Below, piece by piece: positions 6,903-10,694 of a DNA stretch of 10,694 nucleotides. Position numbers and translations under genes: made by a program. Positions within the stretch are counted from its first letter, which is position 1. Each line of letters starts with the position of its first letter. This DNA is from an uncultured Alphaproteobacteria bacterium. GTDB taxonomy: Bacteria > Pseudomonadota > Alphaproteobacteria > Caulobacterales > Caulobacteraceae. The stretch covers positions 1 through 10,694 of the forward strand of contig CAIYSH010000446.1 of the NCBI GenBank assembly GCA_903928755.1. The letters run 5' to 3'. The notes beneath the pieces were generated by a model, which ran no database searches, was not told where the DNA came from, and was given only the letters and a program-made list of their open reading frames with translations.

Positions 6903-6926
6903 TCCCAAACCTTATGGGAAGGTTTG
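6903..6926. promoter_or_regulatory. Operator-like palindrome before the monooxygenase gene
   Basis: CAAACCTT (6906-6913), spacer ATGGG, AAGGTTTG (6919-6926) form perfect 8-bp arms, with an interleaved second repeat TCCCA (6903-6907) / TGGGA (6915-6919). Its near edge lies about 35 bp upstream of the monooxygenase ATG, between that start and the cdnL terminator. The size and placement fit a homodimeric repressor site controlling the monooxygenase. No T-run follows on either strand, so a terminator role is unlikely. No regulator gene is adjacent in the window. Confidence 0.5.
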
Positions 6927-6962
6927 ATGATGCGCCACAGGCTCGTCGCCGGAATGCGCCTA

Positions 6963-6990
6963 CGAAAACGCCCGACCTTTCGGCCGGGCG
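6963..6990 (-). terminator. Intrinsic terminator of cdnL
   Basis: On the minus strand CGCCCGGCC, loop GAAA, GGTCGGGCG form a 9-bp GC-rich stem (one G-U pair) closed by a stable GNRA tetraloop and followed at once by TTTTCG. It lies 26 bp past the cdnL stop and separates cdnL from the monooxygenase transcript. Confidence 0.9.
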
Positions 6991-7016
6991 CTTGAATTCC
7001 ATAAAGGCCAGCCGAT

Positions 7017-7526
7017 TCAGGCGGCAACCGCCTTGATCAGGCTCTTGTTCAGGATGACGATGGCGGCATCCCGGTCGATCTGTTCGATGGCAGCAACTTC
7101 ACGGGCCATGCGATCCAGGGCCGATTCATAAAGCTGACGTTCAGAATAGGACTGCTCAGGCTGGTTTTCGGCGCGGTGCAGGTCACGGACGACTTCGGCG
7201 ATGGAGATCAGGTCGCCGGAATTGATCTTGGCTTCATATTCCTGGGCCCGGCGCGACCACATGGTGCGCTTGACCCGTGCACGGCCTTTAAGGGTCGTCA
7301 GGGCCTGGGAGACCACATTGCCTTCGGCCAGTGACCTGAGACCTGAGACCCGCGCCTTGGCGGTGGGAACGCGAAGGGTCATCTTCTCATGGTCAAAGGT
7401 AATGACATAGACTTCGAGTTCATAGCCGGCGACGGTTTGGGTTTCGACGCCCTGCACGCGGCCGACGCCATGAGCCGGATAGACCACGTGGTCGCCTACG
7501 GAGAATTCCAGACCGCTCTTACTCAT
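7017..7526 (-). CDS. cdnL: CarD/CdnL-family RNA polymerase-binding transcription regulator
   Basis: 169 residues, the usual length for alphaproteobacterial CdnL. The N-terminal Tudor-like RNA polymerase-interacting domain spans about residues 8-65 (FSVGDHVVYPAHGVGRVQGV, then YVITFDHEKMTLRVP). The rest is the helical DNA-binding domain, including RRAQEYEAKINSGDLISIAEVVRDLHR (about 93-119). Such proteins bind the RNA polymerase beta subunit and stabilise open complexes at housekeeping promoters, notably ribosomal RNA and biosynthetic genes. The protein ends in AVAA. In Caulobacter crescentus the C-terminal Ala-Ala of CdnL is known to permit ClpXP degradation, so the same turnover is inferred here. 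The ATG is preceded by AAGGAC at a normal distance. It is followed by a strong intrinsic terminator and preceded on the same strand by fdxA, a pairing I recall as common in Alphaproteobacteria. Confidence 0.95.
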   Translation of the reverse strand: MSKSGLEFSVGDHVVYPAHGVGRVQGVETQTVAGYELEVYVITFDHEKMTLRVPTAKARVSGLRSLAEGNVVSQALTTLKGRARVKRTMWSRRAQEYEAKINSGDLISIAEVVRDLHRAENQPEQSYSERQLYESALDRMAREVAAIEQIDRDAAIVILNKSLIKAVAA

Positions 7527-7814
7527 CAGTTTCAGTCCTTTTGACCCTGCCCGAACCGATCATGACCTGAAAGAAAATCCTGTGCTCCACAGACAAATCA
7601 TCCCCTCCGCGAAACCGGGCGGTGCGTGACGACTTTGTGAGCTGGCTAAACCTTCTAGGACACCCTTCGCCTTTATGAGGCGCTCATCGGCCGGATACGG
7701 CGCTTTTGCACAAACGACTCCGACCGCGTGATGGCTGTCGGCAAGTCGACGGGCGATATAGCATAAAATTCAGCGGAAAGAAAGGCTTGCCCCTGGAGGT
7801 TGCCTGCCTGGGTC
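7527..7814. other. Intergenic region between fdxA and cdnL
   Basis: 288 bp without a convincing gene. Short frames here extend as shadows of fdxA or lack a ribosome-binding site. It should hold the 3' end of the fdxA transcript and the promoter and leader of cdnL. A small palindrome ATGAG-GCG-CTCAT lies at 7675-7687; it may be chance. I could not pick out a confident sigma-70 promoter. Confidence 0.5.
7774..7805 (-). terminator. Weak candidate terminator after fdxA
   Basis: On the minus strand AGGC (7805-7802) and GCCT (7786-7783) can pair, with possible CC/GG pairs inside, followed by TTTCTTT. It begins about 10 bp past the fdxA stop. The stem is short and interrupted, so partial readthrough into cdnL is possible. 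Confidence 0.3.
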
Positions 7815-8156
7815 TCAGGATCCCTTGCCGGGCTTTTCGCTGAAGTACTTCTCGAACTTGCCGGTTTCCCGTTCGAAGTCGGTCCGGTCCTCCGGTGGCT
7901 CGCCCTTGACGGTGATGTTCGGCCAGACCCTGGCATAGTCGGAATTGATCCGCAGCCACTTGCCGTCGGCCTCATCTTCCGTGTCAGGCTTGATGGCGTC
8001 CACCGGACATTCCGGCTCGCAGACCCCACAGTCGATGCATTCATCGGGGTTGATGACCAGAAAGTTTTCGCCTTCGTAGAAGCAGTCCACCGGACACACC
8101 TCCACGCAGTCCATGAACTTACATTTGATGCAGGCGTCCATGACGATGTAGGTCAT
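7815..8156 (-). CDS. fdxA: Seven-iron ferredoxin (3Fe-4S/4Fe-4S)
   Basis: 113 residues. The cysteine pattern matches Azotobacter FdI shifted by one residue: C9, C17 and C50 for the [3Fe-4S] cluster; C21, C40, C43 and C46 for the [4Fe-4S] cluster; C12 and C25 correspond to its two extra cysteines. Landmarks are MTYIVMDACIKCKFMDCVEV at the start and ECIDCGVCEPECPVDAI at 39-55. The C-terminal half (NSDYARVWPNITVKGEPPED, about 71-90) is the long tail of this ferredoxin type. It is a soluble low-potential electron carrier; partners are not identifiable from the window. The start at 8156 is fixed by the conserved MTYIV N-terminus. GAGGAG lies about 13 nt upstream, a little far. It is the upstream neighbour of cdnL and is divergent from the dimethylargininase gene. 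Confidence 0.96.
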   Translation of the reverse strand: MTYIVMDACIKCKFMDCVEVCPVDCFYEGENFLVINPDECIDCGVCEPECPVDAIKPDTEDEADGKWLRINSDYARVWPNITVKGEPPEDRTDFERETGKFEKYFSEKPGKGS

Positions 8157-8198
8157 CGCGGCGATCAGGCTCCTCGGCCAACTTCCATCCGGGCGCGG

Positions 8199-8227
8199 GT
8201 TTTCGGGGCCTTGGCTGCGGTTGTCAA
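8199..8227 (-). promoter_or_regulatory. Candidate sigma-70 promoter of fdxA
   Basis: On the minus strand a perfect -35 TTGACA (8227-8222) is followed after 17 nt by GAAAAC (8204-8199), a poor -10. The predicted transcript would start about 35 nt before the fdxA ATG. Only the -35 is convincing. Confidence 0.35.
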
Positions 8228-8281
8228 TGCCGCGGAAAAAGGTTTGCCTCCAGGTTTTCTGCAATCATCGATAGGCCCGTC

Positions 8282-9049
8282 ATGATTTCCGCCCTGCTCA
8301 GACGGCCCAGCACCCTGATGGAAGCCGGTGAAAGGACCCATCTTGGCCGGTCGCCGATTGATCCGCAGCTGGCCCGGGTCCAGCATCAGACCTATGCCCT
8401 GGCCCTGTCATCCCTGGGCCTTCAGGTCGAAATCCTGGAGGCAGCTGACGACCTGCCGGACTGCGCCTTTGTTGAGGACATGGCGCTCATCCTTCCTGAG
8501 GCCTCGGTTCTCCTGCGGCCCGGCGCGTCCTCCCGGTCGGGAGAACTGGCTGCCGTTGCGGCAGCCATGCCCGCAGATCGGCCTGGCCGGAGGCTGGCTT
8601 CCGGGCGCATGGATGGCGGTGATCTGCTGGTGGTCGGCCATCGCATTTTCGTCGGTCAGTCCACGCGCACGGACGGCGAAGGCCTGTTGGCCCTGCAGGC
8701 CGTGGTGCAGGACTTCGGCTACAGGGTGCAGGGCGTGCCGGTGCCCGGTGCCCTCCACCTCAAGACCGCCGTCACGGCGCTGGATGCCGGGACCCTGCTG
8801 CTCAATCCGGACTGGATCGATGAAGCGGCCTTTCCGGACTTTCGCCGCCTTCATGTCGTCAGGGATGAGCCCTTCGGAGCAAATACCCTGACCCTGGGCG
8901 GGAAGACCCTGGTTCAGGCCTCGACCCCCCGGACCCGATCCCTTCTGGAGGCTGCAGGGTTTCCGACCCATGACCTCGACATCAGCGAATTCGCCAAGGC
9001 CGAGGCCGGGCTGACCTGCCTCAGCCTCATTGTCCCGGCGAAAGCCTGA
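8282..9049 (+). CDS. ddaH: Dimethylarginine dimethylaminohydrolase-like amidinohydrolase
   Basis: 255 residues, matching the length of the Pseudomonas aeruginosa enzyme (254). The family hydrolyses N-omega-methylated arginines to citrulline and methylamines through a covalent S-alkylthiouronium intermediate. Visible family features: ALLRRPS (4-10) and PIDPQLARVQHQTYALAL (25-42) at the N-terminus; FVEDMALIL (63-71) with substrate-binding acidic residues; MDGGDLL (110-116), whose acidic residue completes the triad in related enzymes; FVGQSTRT (123-130); the general base H159 in HLKTAV; nucleophile C246 in GLTCLSLIV. The catalytic set is intact. The physiological substrate could be methylarginine from protein turnover or a related guanidine, and a plain arginine deiminase activity is less likely at this length. 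The start is supported by family alignment, although no good Shine-Dalgarno is seen. It is divergent from fdxA across 125 bp and its 3' end overlaps the acylase gene by 23 bp. Confidence 0.88.
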   Translation: MISALLRRPSTLMEAGERTHLGRSPIDPQLARVQHQTYALALSSLGLQVEILEAADDLPDCAFVEDMALILPEASVLLRPGASSRSGELAAVAAAMPADRPGRRLASGRMDGGDLLVVGHRIFVGQSTRTDGEGLLALQAVVQDFGYRVQGVPVPGALHLKTAVTALDAGTLLLNPDWIDEAAFPDFRRLHVVRDEPFGANTLTLGGKTLVQASTPRTRSLLEAAGFPTHDLDISEFAKAEAGLTCLSLIVPAKA

Positions 9050-10694
9050 TTACGGTCTCGGTGGCGGCCTCCACGGCCTTGCGGGAATAGGTAAGGGGCA
9101 CATACTGACCTGTCACCCAAAGGGGGAACAGGTCGCGGAAATGCGGACTGTCCGGATTGCCGGACTGACCGGGGGTATTGATGGTCCGGCTGGCGTCCCA
9201 GTTGCCGACATCCAGCACCATGCGGAATGAGGCCCCGGCAGAAACCCGGAAGTTTTCGCTCCGCCAGGTCGCCGCCATGGGCGACAGGCTGGTCCCGGCC
9301 ATGGGGGCCGGGCCGGCCTTCATGCCTGCCTTCTGTTCAGGGGATGCCAGGGGCGACAGGGCGTGGCTGAACTCGGCCTGATGCAGGCTTCCCCAGCCCC
9401 AGGCCTTGGGGTCAGGCCCGAGCCGGTCTTCCACTTCCTTCACGGCACCAGCCAGGCTGGACAGCAGGACCTGATCCCGGGCCTTCGCCGTAAGCCCTGC
9501 GTCGGGGGCTTCCAGATCGTCCATGACCGCCGCCAGGTCGGCCCCGCCCAGCAGGGGTTGCGCAGCTTCCGGGGCCGCAGCCTTCACCATGGCCTTCACC
9601 AGGTATTTTCCGGTCCAGGTTTCGAAGACGGCCGCCGCCGCACTGTCCCGGGTGGTCGCGCCCTTCCAGTCCTTCAGCAGGGCAAGACCCAGGGCCGCGC
9701 CGGGATCCTCTGACTTCAGCGGGGCCAGAAGGGCGATGAGCCTGCGGGAGGTGACATCCACCGGATCGGTCTGCAGGGCCATGGCATCAGCAGGACTAAT
9801 CTTTGGCTTGCCGCCCAGGACCTCGGAAATCCTCGTAATCCGGGCATTGTTGGACCATTCGAAACCGACCTTGCGCTCGGCCACAGGATAGTCGGCAGGC
9901 AGGTTCATGGCATTGGCGCTGGCGATCCAGCCTGATTCCGGATCGGCGTCGCTGGGCAGCTCGTCGAGGCTCAGGGCACCTTTCCACTCATAGCGGCCAT
10001 CGCCCGGCACCGGCAGCAGACCATCCCAGTTGGGCCGCTTGGGAACCCGGCCGGCTGCCACCCAGCCGATGTGGCCAGAGGTGTCAGCATACATCTGGTT
10101 CTCGGACGGGGCTCCCCATTTGGCCAGGGACTGCTTGAAATCCGGCCAGTTGCGGGCGGTCATATAGCCCGTGGAACCGAAATAGGCGCTGGTTCCCGGC
10201 TCAGACCAGACCGTGCGGACGGCAAAGGCGCGATGCCTGTCCGAGTCGGCAAGGACAACCGGGCCATGCCGGGTGAATTTCAGGGTGACCTCCCGGTCTG
10301 CCTCTCCCTTGACGGCGACCTTTTCGGTCACGGTGGTCATCCGCTCCCAGCCCTGGCCATAGCGATAGAGGTCCGGATCCCTGGGGTCGGTCTCGTAGAC
10401 ATAGAGGTCTTCCTGGTCGGCCGGGAAGATGGTCAGGCCAAAGGCGGCCTTGTCATTGTGGCCGATGGAAACCCCGGGCAGGGCGGGTTCGCCGGCGCCT
10501 ATGACGGAAAAGCCGGGAGCCTCCAGGTGGACGATGTAGCGCAGGGAGGGGGCCCCTTGCTCCCGGTGCGGGTCATTGGCCAGGATCGGGCGGCCCGTGG
10601 TGGTGTGGCTGGGGGCGATGGTCCAGTTGTTGGAGCCCACGGCGTCCGGCGGAACGTCAAGGGCGGCGAGGCCCGCGGTCTTGGCGGAAAACCG
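9027..10694 (-). CDS. Penicillin acylase family Ntn-hydrolase, complete beta chain (5' end outside window)
   Basis: The frame is open to the right edge, giving 555 residues. The GTG at 10640 is an internal Val, not a start. The family is made as a periplasmic precursor that cleaves itself into alpha and beta chains. Here G20-S21-N-N-W marks the cut, with Ser21 (codon 10632-10634) becoming the beta-chain N-terminal nucleophile. Residue 23 of the beta chain is His in ILANDPHREQGAPS, as in cephalosporin/glutaryl acylases and acyl-homoserine-lactone acylases. SIGHNDKAAFGLTIFPADQEDLYVYE follows as expected, as do GHIGWVAAGRVPKR and ASANAMNLP, the last carrying a likely oxyanion-hole Asn. The beta chain is 535 residues, a normal size. 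The reaction is hydrolysis of an amide bond with release of an acyl group; substrate (beta-lactam, acyl-homoserine lactone, N-acyl peptide or lipid) cannot be decided without the alpha chain. The stop lies inside the convergent dimethylargininase gene. Confidence 0.93.
   Translation of the reverse strand, partial: RFSAKTAGLAALDVPPDAVGSNNWTIAPSHTTTGRPILANDPHREQGAPSLRYIVHLEAPGFSVIGAGEPALPGVSIGHNDKAAFGLTIFPADQEDLYVYETDPRDPDLYRYGQGWERMTTVTEKVAVKGEADREVTLKFTRHGPVVLADSDRHRAFAVRTVWSEPGTSAYFGSTGYMTARNWPDFKQSLAKWGAPSENQMYADTSGHIGWVAAGRVPKRPNWDGLLPVPGDGRYEWKGALSLDELPSDADPESGWIASANAMNLPADYPVAERKVGFEWSNNARITRISEVLGGKPKISPADAMALQTDPVDVTSRRLIALLAPLKSEDPGAALGLALLKDWKGATTRDSAAAAVFETWTGKYLVKAMVKAAAPEAAQPLLGGADLAAVMDDLEAPDAGLTAKARDQVLLSSLAGAVKEVEDRLGPDPKAWGWGSLHQAEFSHALSPLASPEQKAGMKAGPAPMAGTSLSPMAATWRSENFRVSAGASFRMVLDVGNWDASRTINTPGQSGNPDSPHFRDLFPLWVTGQYVPLTYSRKAVEAATETVIRLSPGQ

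Noticed and set aside
7675..7687. Palindrome ATGAG-GCG-CTCAT in the fdxA-cdnL gap
   Set aside because: Five-base arms are expected by chance at this length, and there is no other supporting promoter element.
7673..8044. 123-codon and 91-codon minus-strand frames overlapping fdxA and the gap before cdnL
   Set aside because: They are out of frame with the intact ferredoxin cysteine pattern and rich in Arg/Ser/Pro, as expected for a shifted frame of GC-rich coding DNA.

Overview
The window is high-GC DNA with the gene content of an alphaproteobacterium, most likely a member of Caulobacteraceae (Caulobacter, Phenylobacterium or a relative). This rests on a large TonB-dependent receptor of the Caulobacter/sphingomonad style, a CdnL-type CarD regulator ending in Ala-Ala, an fdxA-cdnL pair, and mostly weak Shine-Dalgarno sequences. 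The genus is an inference. I see no rRNA, tRNA, CRISPR array, insertion sequence or phage gene.

Left part (1-4643): the C-terminal part of a TonB-dependent outer-membrane receptor (+) ends at a strong hairpin terminator. It faces a minus-strand gene for a TPR protein fused to a C-terminal 2-oxoglutarate/Fe(II) oxygenase domain. A second, single-domain 2OG-Fe(II) oxygenase (prolyl-hydroxylase-like) is transcribed divergently from it. The roughly 90 bp between the two starts carries a perfect 7-4-7 inverted repeat. Together they look like an uptake receptor beside two hydroxylases, with unknown substrates.

Middle (4640-6868): a small 84-residue CxxC protein on the minus strand has a near-ideal Shine-Dalgarno that lies inside an 11-bp inverted repeat, with a second anti-Shine-Dalgarno copy and a competing upstream hairpin. 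This is the most switch-like element in the window. Upstream of it, on the same strand, is a complete type I Baeyer-Villiger monooxygenase with an 8-5-8 perfect palindrome just before its start.

Right part (7017-10694): cdnL (RNA polymerase-binding CarD-family regulator) with a clear intrinsic terminator, preceded on the same strand by fdxA (seven-iron ferredoxin). Divergent from fdxA is a dimethylarginine dimethylaminohydrolase-like gene. It overlaps, tail to tail, a penicillin-acylase-family N-terminal nucleophile hydrolase whose whole beta chain is visible and whose alpha chain lies beyond the right edge.

The enzyme families are ordinary. The points most worth following up are regulatory: the leader of the small gene and the two operator-like palindromes.
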